A stretch of DNA of 64,000 nt, taken from assembly GCF_016863035.1 (NCBI RefSeq), contig NZ_BOOC01000003.1:558001-622000 (forward strand). The letters are read 5' to 3'. The translations under genes were made by a program, and so were the position numbers. Under the pieces are notes generated by a model, which did not search any database, was not told the DNA's origin, and saw only the letters and a program-made list of their open reading frames with translations. How positions within the stretch are numbered: position 1 is the stretch's first letter; each line of letters starts with the position of its first letter. Of this stretch, positions 1 to 7,847 are shown piece by piece. The DNA comes from Microbispora corallina (GTDB lineage: Bacteria > Actinomycetota > Actinomycetes > Streptosporangiales > Streptosporangiaceae).

Positions 1-362
1 GCGTCGTGGAGGAGCGCTTCCACCGGGAGCACGAGCGGCTCTACGGGTACGGCTACCGCGGCGACCCCCGGCACGCCGTCGAGTGGGTCAACCTCCGGGT
101 GTCGGGCGTCGGGCCCATCAGCCGGCCGAAGATCGCGCGGAGGACGCCGCAGGCGGACGAGCCCAGCCCCGTCGCCACCCGCGACGTGTACTACGAGCAG
201 TGGGGCCGCACCGTCGTCTACCGCCGGGGCGACCTCGGCGCGGGCGCCGTCGTCCGCGGCCCGGCGGTCGTCGAGGAGTACGGCTCCACCCTCCCCGTCC
301 ATCCCGGCTTCACCGCGACCATGGACGACTACGGCAACCTCGTGGTGGTGAGCGACCGATGA
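1..362 (+). CDS. hyuA: Hydantoinase/5-oxoprolinase subunit A, C-terminal fragment
   Basis: Only the last 120 or so codons are in the window; the 5' part lies upstream. The tail (GPAVVEEYGSTLPVHPG followed by DDYGNLVV) is the conserved end of the HyuA/HydA ATP-dependent N-methylhydantoinase and 5-oxoprolinase A family. That subunit binds ATP and works with the B subunit to open a cyclic amide. The stop codon overlaps the start of the next gene by 4 nt (ATGA), so the two are translationally coupled. The substrate (hydantoin, 5-oxoproline, acetophenone-like or other) cannot be told from this fragment. Confidence 0.85.
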   Translation, partial: VVEERFHREHERLYGYGYRGDPRHAVEWVNLRVSGVGPISRPKIARRTPQADEPSPVATRDVYYEQWGRTVVYRRGDLGAGAVVRGPAVVEEYGSTLPVHPGFTATMDDYGNLVVVSDR

Positions 363-2185
363 GCACCGTCGACCCGATCCTGGTGGAGATCGTCGAGGGC
401 ACCCTCGCCTCCGTCGAGATGGAGGTGGAGACCGCCATCGCCCGCACCGCCCGATCGCCCATGATCCGGGACGCGCACGACTTCCGCGCGGGCATCCACG
501 ACGTCCGGCTGCGCAAGCTGACCGGCCGGTCGTACTCGGCCCTGGTGCAGCCCGTCGTCCGCGACTTCCCGATCGGCACGATGCGGCCCGGCGACGTCTT
601 CTTCCACAACGACGTCTACCTGTCGGAGGGCGGCATCGGGCACCTGCCCGACCTGTGCGTCACCGTGCCCGTGTTCCACGACGGGCAGGTCGTGGCGTTC
701 GTGCAGGCGTTCGGCCACCACGACGACATCGGCGGCGCCGTCCCCGGGTCGATGCCGTCCCACGCGCGCAGCGCGTTCGAGGAGGGCCTCATGGTCCCCC
801 CGATCAGGCTGTGGGACCAGGGCGTGCCCAACCGGGCCGCCTTGACGATCATGACGCGCAACTCCCGGATGCCCGACTCGCTCGCCGGCGACCTCGACGC
901 CGAGTGCTCGGCCTGCCTGATGGGGGCCCGCAGGCTGGGCGAGCTCTTCGACCGGTACGGCCGCGAGGCCGTCGAGTCCTGCTTCGACGCGATCATCGCC
1001 AAGACCACCGAGACGTTCCGCCGGGAGCTGCTGTCGAAGATCCCCGAGGGGGTGCACGTCTGGGAGGACTACGCCGAGCACGACGGCGTCGACGATCCCC
1101 GCCTGCACGCCCAGCGGATCACCCTCACGGTCGACCACGCGGCCGACCCGCCGCTGACCATCGACTTCACCGGCACCTCGCCGCAGGCCAAGGGGCCCAT
1201 CAACCACGCGGGCGACTACGCCGACGGGGTCTTCCTGAAGAAGTGGCTCGCCCCGATCCTGCGCAACCTGGCCGACACTCCGGCTCGGATGGCGGAGCTC
1301 GACGTCAACGAGGGCGTCGTGCCGCTGATCACGACGGTGTTCCCGGAGAAGGGCACGCTGCTCACCCCGATCTTCCCGGCCCCCACCAACGCCCGGACGT
1401 TCGTGATCCTCCGCCTCCTCGGCGTCCTGGCCGGGGTACTGGCCAAGGCCACCGGCGGCCGCATGCCCGCCGACCAGGAGACGATCCGCTACACCGGCGT
1501 GTACGGCGAGTCGGACGACGGCCCGTACCTCATGCGGGAGGTCCTCGGCGGCGGCTCCGGCGGCCGCTGGTACGCCGACGGCGAGGACACCATCCACATC
1601 GTCCCCGACTCCCGCAACATCCCGGTCGAGTTCGCCGAGGCCCGCTGGCCGTTCCGGGTCGAGCGGCTCGGACTCGCCGTCGACAGCGGCGGGCCGGGGG
1701 AGTTCCGCGGCGGGCTCGGGTACGACAAGCACATCCGCATGCTGCGGGACGCGTCCTTCATGTCCATCGCCGACCGGTCGATCCTGTCGTGCTGGGGCGT
1801 TAACGGTGGCCGAGCCGGGCGCCCCTTCCAGGTGACCGTGAACGGCGAGGAGATGGAGGGCCTGGTCGACGACTTCCCGGTGCGGGCAGGCGAGATCATC
1901 CGGGTCCGGACGACCGGGGGCGGCGGCTGGGGCTCCCCGTACGACCGGCCGGCCGAGAAGGTCGCCGCCGACGTCCGGGACGGCAAGGTCTCACCCGAGG
2001 GGGCGCGTGAGGACTACGGCGTCGTCCTGACGGGCCCGGCGGGCGACCCCCAGGTGGACGCCGAGGCGACCGGGAAGCTGCGGGCGGAGCTGCGCGCGGC
2101 CCGTCCGGCCGCCTTCTTCGACCGCGGCGCCGGTTATCCCACCCTCTCCGGCGGCGCCCCCCACGCGGATGTCGACCTGCTGTAG
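359..2185 (+). CDS. hyuB: Hydantoinase B / 5-oxoprolinase family protein
   Basis: The 608-residue protein is full length for HyuB. It has the family's N-terminal DPILVEIVEGTLASVEMEVETA block, a DVFFHNDVYLSEGGIGHLPD block, a histidine-rich FGHHDDIGG segment and the Gly-rich C-terminal TTGGGGWG motif. HyuB partners HyuA in ATP-driven hydrolysis of hydantoins or 5-oxoproline in the cytoplasm. The ATG overlaps the hyuA stop. The last codons run straight into the remnant of an IS5-type transposase, but the protein end looks intact. Substrate is unassigned. Confidence 0.9.
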   Translation: MSTVDPILVEIVEGTLASVEMEVETAIARTARSPMIRDAHDFRAGIHDVRLRKLTGRSYSALVQPVVRDFPIGTMRPGDVFFHNDVYLSEGGIGHLPDLCVTVPVFHDGQVVAFVQAFGHHDDIGGAVPGSMPSHARSAFEEGLMVPPIRLWDQGVPNRAALTIMTRNSRMPDSLAGDLDAECSACLMGARRLGELFDRYGREAVESCFDAIIAKTTETFRRELLSKIPEGVHVWEDYAEHDGVDDPRLHAQRITLTVDHAADPPLTIDFTGTSPQAKGPINHAGDYADGVFLKKWLAPILRNLADTPARMAELDVNEGVVPLITTVFPEKGTLLTPIFPAPTNARTFVILRLLGVLAGVLAKATGGRMPADQETIRYTGVYGESDDGPYLMREVLGGGSGGRWYADGEDTIHIVPDSRNIPVEFAEARWPFRVERLGLAVDSGGPGEFRGGLGYDKHIRMLRDASFMSIADRSILSCWGVNGGRAGRPFQVTVNGEEMEGLVDDFPVRAGEIIRVRTTGGGGWGSPYDRPAEKVAADVRDGKVSPEGAREDYGVVLTGPAGDPQVDAEATGKLRAELRAARPAAFFDRGAGYPTLSGGAPHADVDLL

Positions 2186-2189
2186 GGCC

Positions 2190-2640
2190 TGACTCAAAGC
2201 CTGATCGCGGTTATGAAAAGGGCGGGCTTGATAGCGGACGGGGAGTTTGTCGTACCTGGTCGCGCCCAGACGCGCGGCGAAGCGATCGGCGAGGTTCGGG
2301 ATGGTGCCTGATCCCACGGCTACGCAATGCTCACTCCGCCCGGCGTCGGCCGGCGGGTACCCCCGCGGCGCGCGCCTGCCGCGTGCTGGTGGGCACCACA
2401 CGATGGTGGACTCAACTCCGACCTGCCTGCTGATCAGCTTGGTGGCGTCGGCCGGGCCTGCCAGCAGCCGTAGTACTCCGGAACGTCCTACCCTGGGAGC
2501 CCCGACCCGTACCCGCCACCGGATTCGTCGATGAGCTGCCGCTTGGTCCACTTCGACGGCCGCCCTGGTCTGCTCGGCGCAGGCAGCAGCGGCTCCAGCC
2601 GCGCCCACTGCGCATAGGTAAGGTCGACCGCCTCGTCACC
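2190..2640 (-). pseudogene. IS5-family transposase remnant
   Basis: Read on the minus strand, three pieces match the IS5-type (DUF4096 plus DDE) transposase order. The N-terminus has LTYAQWARLEPLLPAPSRPG, then comes a middle piece VGVESTIVWCPPARG (compare the usual VDSTIVRAHQHAAG), then the C-terminal ATRYDKLPVRYQA (usual RYDKLAVRYEA). The pieces lie in two frames and together cover about 450 nt, roughly half of an intact gene. Internal deletion and frameshift are therefore clear. No terminal inverted repeats were recognised. The remnant abuts the 3' end of hyuB. Confidence 0.75.
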
Positions 2641-2871
2641 GATGAGGTGGCCACGAAGTCTCCGGTATTCAGGTTCTTCGCGATCGATGAACCCTTCACT
2701 GGAGACCTCACAGCACGTCCGGGTGCGACACATCGTCAGATAGTGGACTTCGAAACCGATCCTAAGAGGCCGCCGCCCTCGTGGGGCCGGAAGATTGCGA
2801 TAACGGCCTCCGGACCAGGAGCTCCTACGTCATGCTTGAGCCGCTGCCCGACTCGAGAAGGGGCCGATGGG

Positions 2872-3198
2872 ATGGCGGCGGCGAAGTACTGTGCCCGGAC
2901 TCAGGACGGGTACCGGGTCGCAGACCCCTCGCGAGTGGCCCTCGCGGTGCTGGTCGAGGAGCTGCACCCGGCGGACAACACCTACATGATCGTCCGGCCT
3001 CGCGGCGAGCAGGCGCAGTGGCACGCCTCCGTGTCGCTGTGGGGCGAGAACCGGTACGCGGTGGTCTTCCGCGACCCCCCTGAACTGGAGTTCCGGCGCG
3101 AGATCCACACCGACCCGCGCAGAGCGGCCCGATCGCTCTTCCGGTGGCTGCGCGCACGCCCTCAGCCCGCCGACCCTCCCCGCCCCGCCGGCTGGTGA
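2872..3198 (+). CDS. Hypothetical protein, 108 residues
   Basis: I do not recognise the family. The predicted protein is a small alpha/beta protein with alternating strands (YMIVRPRG, WHASVSLWG, RYAVVFRDPP) and ends in an Arg/Pro-rich tail. The ATG was chosen because a GAGAAGGGG stretch lies about 10 nt upstream and the longer in-frame extension reads into the transposase remnant. It faces a WXG100-like gene convergently. A role as a small cytoplasmic or immunity-type protein would be speculation. Confidence 0.55.
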   Translation: MAAAKYCARTQDGYRVADPSRVALAVLVEELHPADNTYMIVRPRGEQAQWHASVSLWGENRYAVVFRDPPELEFRREIHTDPRRAARSLFRWLRARPQPADPPRPAGW

Positions 3199-3328
3199 GG
3201 CGCCCCCAGCCGCCTCCCTGGCCTACGCGGCGAGGAGAGCGGCAGGGGCCTCGGCGTGCCCAGCCTGCGTGGGGCGTGGCATGCAGAGCGGCTTGGGGCT
3301 TGGTATGCGGGCCCTCGTCGGGAGGTGG

Positions 3329-3631
3329 TCAGGCCCAGCCGGTTGTGGCGGCGGCCGCCGTTCTGGGCACGTGGCTGGGAGCGGCGCGAAGCTCGGCCTC
3401 CAGCTCGGCGAGCACCTGTCGTGCGGCGGCCCTGAGCCGGGCGCGCCTGCCCTGCAGCTCGTCGCCGAACGCCCGGGCGGCAGGCCCCACCCACACCGCC
3501 TCGCCGCCGAACTGCGCGCAGGCGGCGTCGAGGGCTGTCTCCAGGACGTGGAGGTGCTCGCGTACCGCCGCCAGCGCCGCCTCCAGCTCCCGACGCCGTG
3601 GATTCGGCACCAGGTCGTCGTGAGTGGCCAA
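3329..3631 (-). CDS. WXG100-like small helical protein
   Basis: The 100-residue protein is almost all helix: a long N-terminal helix, a turn with WVGPAARAF, and a second long helix (GDELQGRRARLRAAARQVLAELE). This is the helix-turn-helix layout of the ESAT-6/WXG100 superfamily, with the W-x-G variant in the turn. Such proteins are substrates or chaperones of type VII secretion. The start is TTG, with a GGAG about 7 nt upstream. It is divergent from the lipoprotein gene next door. No EccC-type ATPase is present in the window, so secretion is inference. Confidence 0.6.
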   Translation of the reverse strand: MATHDDLVPNPRRRELEAALAAVREHLHVLETALDAACAQFGGEAVWVGPAARAFGDELQGRRARLRAAARQVLAELEAELRAAPSHVPRTAAAATTGWA

Positions 3632-3734
3632 GCCGGTACTCCTCCATTGCGGCGGCGAATAATGGTGGCGCGCGGGTTCTCCTTGAGATTATGTGTGCTC
3701 AAGATGATGCCGGCCAGACATGGAGGCGAAGACG

Positions 3735-4202
3735 ATGCCCGGCCTGTCCGTTTCCGTGCGCCTTCGCCGTATCGCCGTCGTACTGGCATTGGTGTCTTTC
3801 GCACCGGTCGCCTGTACCGAAGATGACACCCCCACCGCCGCCCAAGCCGGCCAAACACTGAAAAATCACATTCTCCAACTATTGAAGGAACGGGACGCAG
3901 TAGATGTCCGAGTTACCGATGCGGGCGGAAAGGACGTCGCCTGCGGCGAGGGCAGGGCTAGGCGGACGTTCGCGGCGACCGGGCTGGACACCGCTGGGAG
4001 CACGAGCTCCTACATTCTCCGCACCGCCATGGTGGGCGCGCTGAACAAGGTGGGCCATTACCAGCTTGTTGGCGAACCACGGCCGGGTGAACCTATTCGG
4101 GCCGCCGACGCTGAAAGCCGGACGCACCTTATTCTGGATTCGCCCCAAAGGGGCATCTACTCTGTTACTGGCGAGACTGATTGCCTCCGGTTGAGCCGGT
4201 GA
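3735..4202 (+). CDS. Putative secreted lipoprotein
   Basis: The 155-residue protein starts with a basic n-region, a hydrophobic stretch (IAVVLALVSF) and a cysteine (APVAC) followed by acidic residues. This is a probable lipoprotein signal, although the residue at -3 is Pro, so the lipobox is non-canonical. An ATG 15 nt upstream is possible, but the chosen ATG has a GGAGG 8 nt before it. The mature part is unrecognised. It ends only 3 nt from the convergent end of the large unknown gene, and it diverges from the WXG100-like gene. Its GC content is lower than that of its neighbours. Confidence 0.6.
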   Translation: MPGLSVSVRLRRIAVVLALVSFAPVACTEDDTPTAAQAGQTLKNHILQLLKERDAVDVRVTDAGGKDVACGEGRARRTFAATGLDTAGSTSSYILRTAMVGALNKVGHYQLVGEPRPGEPIRAADAESRTHLILDSPQRGIYSVTGETDCLRLSR

Positions 4203-4205
4203 TGC

Positions 4206-6209
4206 CTAGCTGAGGTAGCGCGCCCGAACCTCGCTGGTGTCCTTTCCTCCATTGAAGACGTCTGCGAGGCGCTTGGCCGATTTCCCCAGCGAATTGTTGT
4301 CCTGGCTGCCCATGCCGTTGGTGATGAACCATTGGTCGAGGGCGCGGAGGGAGCGGGGGCCGGACTGGAGGATGTCCACGAAGGGGCGCAGGCGGCCGTC
4401 CGAGTCGGCAACGGATACGCCGGGCGGAAGGGAGGCCTGGAACTCCGTGGGCGGCACCTTCGCCGGGAAGCCGGCGTCCATGAGCATCTGAGCGACGGAA
4501 TGCCGGCGGCCGAGGGTCTCCCGGTCGTCCATGTCCCGGAGCTTGCCGACCTCGCCTGGCGGGTCGTCCTGGTAGGTGTCGAGGAGCGACCATCCCATGC
4601 TGAGGGCGGTCCACGCTATGGCGCCGTACATGCCTCCCGGCACGGCCAGCCCTGCCATGCCCAGCGTGCTGCCGTAGCCGAAGCTCCAGTCGCTCCGGGC
4701 GGCCTGGGCGCGGTCGTCGATCGGCCGGCCGAGCTTCTCCGCGGCGCCGAGCTCGAAGCCGCGGACGTTGCCCAGCGCCGCGAAGAGGTCGTCCAGCCGG
4801 GTGGGGTCCCCGGCCGCGCGCATCGCCGGGACGCCCTCCTTCACGAGGCGCAGCGTCAGGTCGCCCATGCCGGCGTCGAACGGCGCCCTGGCCGCGGCGT
4901 CGCCGGCGAAGGTCAGCAGGAAGCGGAACGTGTCCTCAGGGCTGAGCCGGAACGCGGGACGCAGGCCGGGGATGCGCGAGCGCACGGGCCCGAACGCGCT
5001 CGGCAGCAACTGGTTGTCGTCGCCCAGGTCGGCGCCCTCGGTCATCTCGGTGGCGTACGACCCGGCGATCTCGGCCAGGTGGACGCGAGCCGGCGGCGCG
5101 AACGGGAAGCGGGCCGCGCCGGTGATGACCGCGAACGCGAACCGGGCGGCGACGTCGCTGTGCGCGCCGTCCCTCTCGTCGTACGCGCCGGACGCCGCGG
5201 CGAGCAGCCGCCCGAACGCGGCGGCGGAGGCGTCGTCCCGCCCGGCCCGGGCGTCGAGCTCACGGAGGAACGTCACCAGGTCGGGCCGGCGGTCGACGCG
5301 GGCGAGCGCGGGGACTGGGGACAGCAGCCGTCCCAGGGCGTCGGGCGGCCGCGGGGCGTCGCGGGTGACGCTCCACATCGCGAGCCGCGCGGCCGCGGGG
5401 TGGCGGGCCAGCGCGTCGAGGTACGGGGCGAGGGCCGCGCCGGAGGGGCCTCCGTGCGGGAGGAACGCCTGGGCCGCCACGACCTGGGCGACCCACTCGG
5501 TGGGGAAGCGGCCGCCGGACAGCAGGTCGCCCACGCCCCGGCGGTCGTCGTCTCCCTCGGCGGTGACCTGGAGGGCCCGCGCGACTGCCGCGAAGCCGGG
5601 GACCGCCGCCCCGCCGCTCACCGCCGAGCCCAGGGCGCGGCTCACGGTGGCGACCGCCTCCTCGACGCCCTCCTCCAGCCCCCGGCGCAGCCGCCCCGGC
5701 AGCTCGACGGTCCGGCGGGCGCCGATGGCGGCGAAGAAGGCCGCGGTGAACTCGGGGTCGTCGACGTGCTCGGCCAGGGTCCGCACGATCTTCGCGTACT
5801 TCTCGTCGAGCCCGGGGTCGAACAGCGCGCCCGAGTCGACGGCCCGGTACGCCACGGCGAGCTCGCCGCCGAGGCGCCGCGCCTCCACGGGGGAGGGCAG
5901 GTCCCCCTCCTCGTACGGCAGGAGGGCGCCGGGGGACCAGGACGGCAGGCGGGCCATGCCGGCGGCGATCTCCCGCCGCCTGCGCAGGTCGGGCAGCCGC
6001 TCGTCGAGCCACCGCTCGGCCTCGCCGATGGGGCCGAGCGAGGCGGCCGGGAGTCCCCGGGCGGCGAGGACCCGGCGGACGGCCTCGGCGCGCTCCCCGA
6101 TGACGCCCCGGGCGTGCTCCACCTCGGCGACGAAGCGGCTCATCGGCTCGGGGGAGATGCCGGAGAAGCCGGGCGAGAGCGGTCCCGTGCCTGGTGCCAC
6201 TGCTCCCAC
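4206..6209 (-). CDS. Large unknown protein (DUF6571-like)
   Basis: The 667-residue protein resembles the DUF6571 family of actinomycete proteins, recalled from the pattern KYAKIVRTLAEHVDDPEFTA. The family's function is unknown. The N-terminal 100 residues look like a coiled WXG100-type helical hairpin (SRFVAEVEHARGVIGERAEAV); the middle is all-helical; a hydrophobic Gly/Ala stretch (LGMAGLAVPGGMYGAIAWTAL) sits near residues 540-570. The GTG start was chosen because GGAGGGG lies 8 nt upstream; an ATG 66 nt further in has no good ribosome site. Proximity to a WXG100-like gene suggests a type VII-exported protein, which is inference. Confidence 0.65.
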   Translation of the reverse strand: MGAVAPGTGPLSPGFSGISPEPMSRFVAEVEHARGVIGERAEAVRRVLAARGLPAASLGPIGEAERWLDERLPDLRRRREIAAGMARLPSWSPGALLPYEEGDLPSPVEARRLGGELAVAYRAVDSGALFDPGLDEKYAKIVRTLAEHVDDPEFTAAFFAAIGARRTVELPGRLRRGLEEGVEEAVATVSRALGSAVSGGAAVPGFAAVARALQVTAEGDDDRRGVGDLLSGGRFPTEWVAQVVAAQAFLPHGGPSGAALAPYLDALARHPAAARLAMWSVTRDAPRPPDALGRLLSPVPALARVDRRPDLVTFLRELDARAGRDDASAAAFGRLLAAASGAYDERDGAHSDVAARFAFAVITGAARFPFAPPARVHLAEIAGSYATEMTEGADLGDDNQLLPSAFGPVRSRIPGLRPAFRLSPEDTFRFLLTFAGDAAARAPFDAGMGDLTLRLVKEGVPAMRAAGDPTRLDDLFAALGNVRGFELGAAEKLGRPIDDRAQAARSDWSFGYGSTLGMAGLAVPGGMYGAIAWTALSMGWSLLDTYQDDPPGEVGKLRDMDDRETLGRRHSVAQMLMDAGFPAKVPPTEFQASLPPGVSVADSDGRLRPFVDILQSGPRSLRALDQWFITNGMGSQDNNSLGKSAKRLADVFNGGKDTSEVRARYLS

Positions 6210-6349
6210 GCCCGTGTCCCCTCCGATCGCCGCCGCGACACCCACGGTAACCGCCACGCACCGCACACGCCCGGATACGCCGATGATTGGCCGTCCCTCA
6301 GGCGGGTAGCCGGATTACATAACCGGCGAAAAGGGACGGTGAAGGACAG

Positions 6350-6520
6350 ATGGCGTCGATAGTCCAGCGCATCAAGGAGTATTTCCAGAGCCAGAAGGGC
6401 CGTGAAGGCGTCGAACGCGTCAAGACGATGGCGCGGGACCCTCGCAACCGGGAGCGGGTCCACCGGCTGATGGACCAGTGGCGCGGGCGGCGCGCGGGGA
6501 CCCGTCACCGTGACGTGTGA
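6350..6520 (+). CDS. Small basic protein, 56 residues
   Basis: A short reading frame begins at an ATG preceded by GAAGGA 4 nt upstream. It starts MASIVQRIKEYFQSQKG and is Arg/Lys-rich, with two probable amphipathic helices and a C-terminal RGRRAG segment. Codon use fits the rest of the window. It is divergent from the large DUF6571-like gene and is followed 8 nt later by a strong hairpin terminator, so it is a monocistronic unit. The function is unknown; the charge suggests nucleic-acid or membrane-surface binding. Confidence 0.6.
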   Translation: MASIVQRIKEYFQSQKGREGVERVKTMARDPRNRERVHRLMDQWRGRRAGTRHRDV

Positions 6521-6528
6521 CGGAGGGC

Positions 6529-6562
6529 GTACGGGGTTCCGATGGTGATCGGAACCCCGTAC
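6529..6562 (+). terminator. Perfect 15-bp stem-loop terminator
   Basis: The arms GTACGGGGTTCCGAT and ATCGGAACCCCGTAC are perfectly complementary around a GGTG loop. There is no U-tract, as is usual for actinomycete terminators. It follows the 56-residue gene by 8 nt. Confidence 0.8.
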
Positions 6563-6646
6563 CGAGGGTGCCGTCCGGCGGCCTGACCTGGCAGGCTTGC
6601 CGTGAAGAGCGAAGGGCGCTCGTTCACGGACTCCAGGAGGCCGGCA

Positions 6647-7816
6647 GTGCAGGGACCCCTCAGCGGAATCGTCGTCCTCGACCTGTCCCGGGCGCTGGCC
6701 GGGCCGCACTGCGCGCAGATGCTCGGCGACCTCGGCGCTCACGTGATCAAGGTGGAGCATCCGGAGGGGGACGAGTCCCGGGGGTGGGGGCCGCCGTTCG
6801 TCGGCCCCGGCCACGACATCTCCACCTACTTCCTGGCGGCCAACCGCAACAAGCGGTCGATCACGGTGGACATGAAGTCCGATGAGGGCCGTCACCTGGT
6901 CGAGCGGCTCGTCCGGCAGAGCGACGTGCTCGTCGAGAACTTCCGCACCGGCGTCCTCGACCGGCTGGGCTTCCCCGTCGAGCGCCTCCACGAGCTGAAC
7001 CCCCGGCTGGTGATCCTCTCGATCACCGGCTTCGGCCACGACGGCCCCGAGGGCGGCCGGCCGGGGTACGACCAGATCGCCCAGGGCGAGGCGGGCCTGA
7101 TGTCGCTGACCGGGCCCTCGCCCGAGGAGCCGTACCGGGTGGGCGCCTCGATCGCGGACCTCCTCGCGGGCATCCACGGCGCGTACGGCGTGGCGGCGGC
7201 CCTGTACGAGCGCGAGCGCACCGGCCGGGGGACGGTGGTGCGGACGTCGCTGCTCGCCTCGGTCGTCGGCGTGCACTCCTACCACGGGACGGCCTGGACG
7301 GTCGGCGGCAAGGTGCCCGAGGCCGGCGGCAACCACCACGCATCGATCGCGCCGTACGGGGCCTTCCACTGCGCGGACGGGATGATCCAGCTCGCGGTGG
7401 CCAACGAGGGGCAGTGGCGCAAGGTGGCCGGGCTGCTCGGCATCGACGCGGAGCAGCCCCGGTTCGCGACGAACCGGGACAGGTTCGCCCACCGGGACGA
7501 GCTGATCGCGGACATCGAGAAGGCGCTGGCCGTCCACGACCGGGGCCACTGGCTGGCCGCGCTGGCCGAGCTCGGCGTGCCTGCGGGGGCCATCCGGTCG
7601 ATCGACGAGGTCTACGCCTGGGACCAGGTGAGGTCGCAGGGCCTGGTCGTGAGCGTCGACCACCCCGTCCTCGGGCCCATCGAGCTTCCCGGCCCCCCGC
7701 TGCGGTTCGAGGGAGGCGACAGCGGCGGCGGTGAGGGCCACACGCCGCCTCCGGGCCTCGGCCAGGACACCGCCGCCGTCCTCGCCTGGCTGGCCGAGCG
7801 GGAGCGGCCGGCGTGA
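6647..7816 (+). CDS. CaiB/BaiF family CoA-transferase (class III)
   Basis: The 389-residue protein has the family III CoA-transferase pattern throughout. GIVVLDLSRALAGPHCAQMLGDLGAHVIKVE is at the N-terminus, NRNKRSITVDMKS at about 75, and a DVLVENFRTGVLDRLG segment carries the usual catalytic-region context. The enzyme moves CoA between acyl-CoA and a free acid. The GTG start was chosen because AGGAGG lies 8 nt upstream. The next gene, 31 nt away on the same strand, is an acyl-CoA carboxylase carboxyltransferase, so the pair probably activates and carboxylates one acyl-CoA. The substrate is unknown. Confidence 0.88.
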   Translation: MQGPLSGIVVLDLSRALAGPHCAQMLGDLGAHVIKVEHPEGDESRGWGPPFVGPGHDISTYFLAANRNKRSITVDMKSDEGRHLVERLVRQSDVLVENFRTGVLDRLGFPVERLHELNPRLVILSITGFGHDGPEGGRPGYDQIAQGEAGLMSLTGPSPEEPYRVGASIADLLAGIHGAYGVAAALYERERTGRGTVVRTSLLASVVGVHSYHGTAWTVGGKVPEAGGNHHASIAPYGAFHCADGMIQLAVANEGQWRKVAGLLGIDAEQPRFATNRDRFAHRDELIADIEKALAVHDRGHWLAALAELGVPAGAIRSIDEVYAWDQVRSQGLVVSVDHPVLGPIELPGPPLRFEGGDSGGGEGHTPPPGLGQDTAAVLAWLAERERPA

Positions 7817-7847
7817 GGACGGCCGCCGGCGCGCCGGAGCACCCGGG

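Noticed and set aside
2186-2871. Functional gene for a small protein in the 2.2-2.9 kb gap
   Set aside because: The frames there are parts of a broken transposase or lack ribosome sites.
4332-6362. 676-codon plus-strand frame opposite the DUF6571-like gene
   Set aside because: It has Gly/Arg/Glu bias and no domain, and its start overlaps the divergent 56-residue gene region; the minus frame has a GGAGGGG ribosome site and normal composition.
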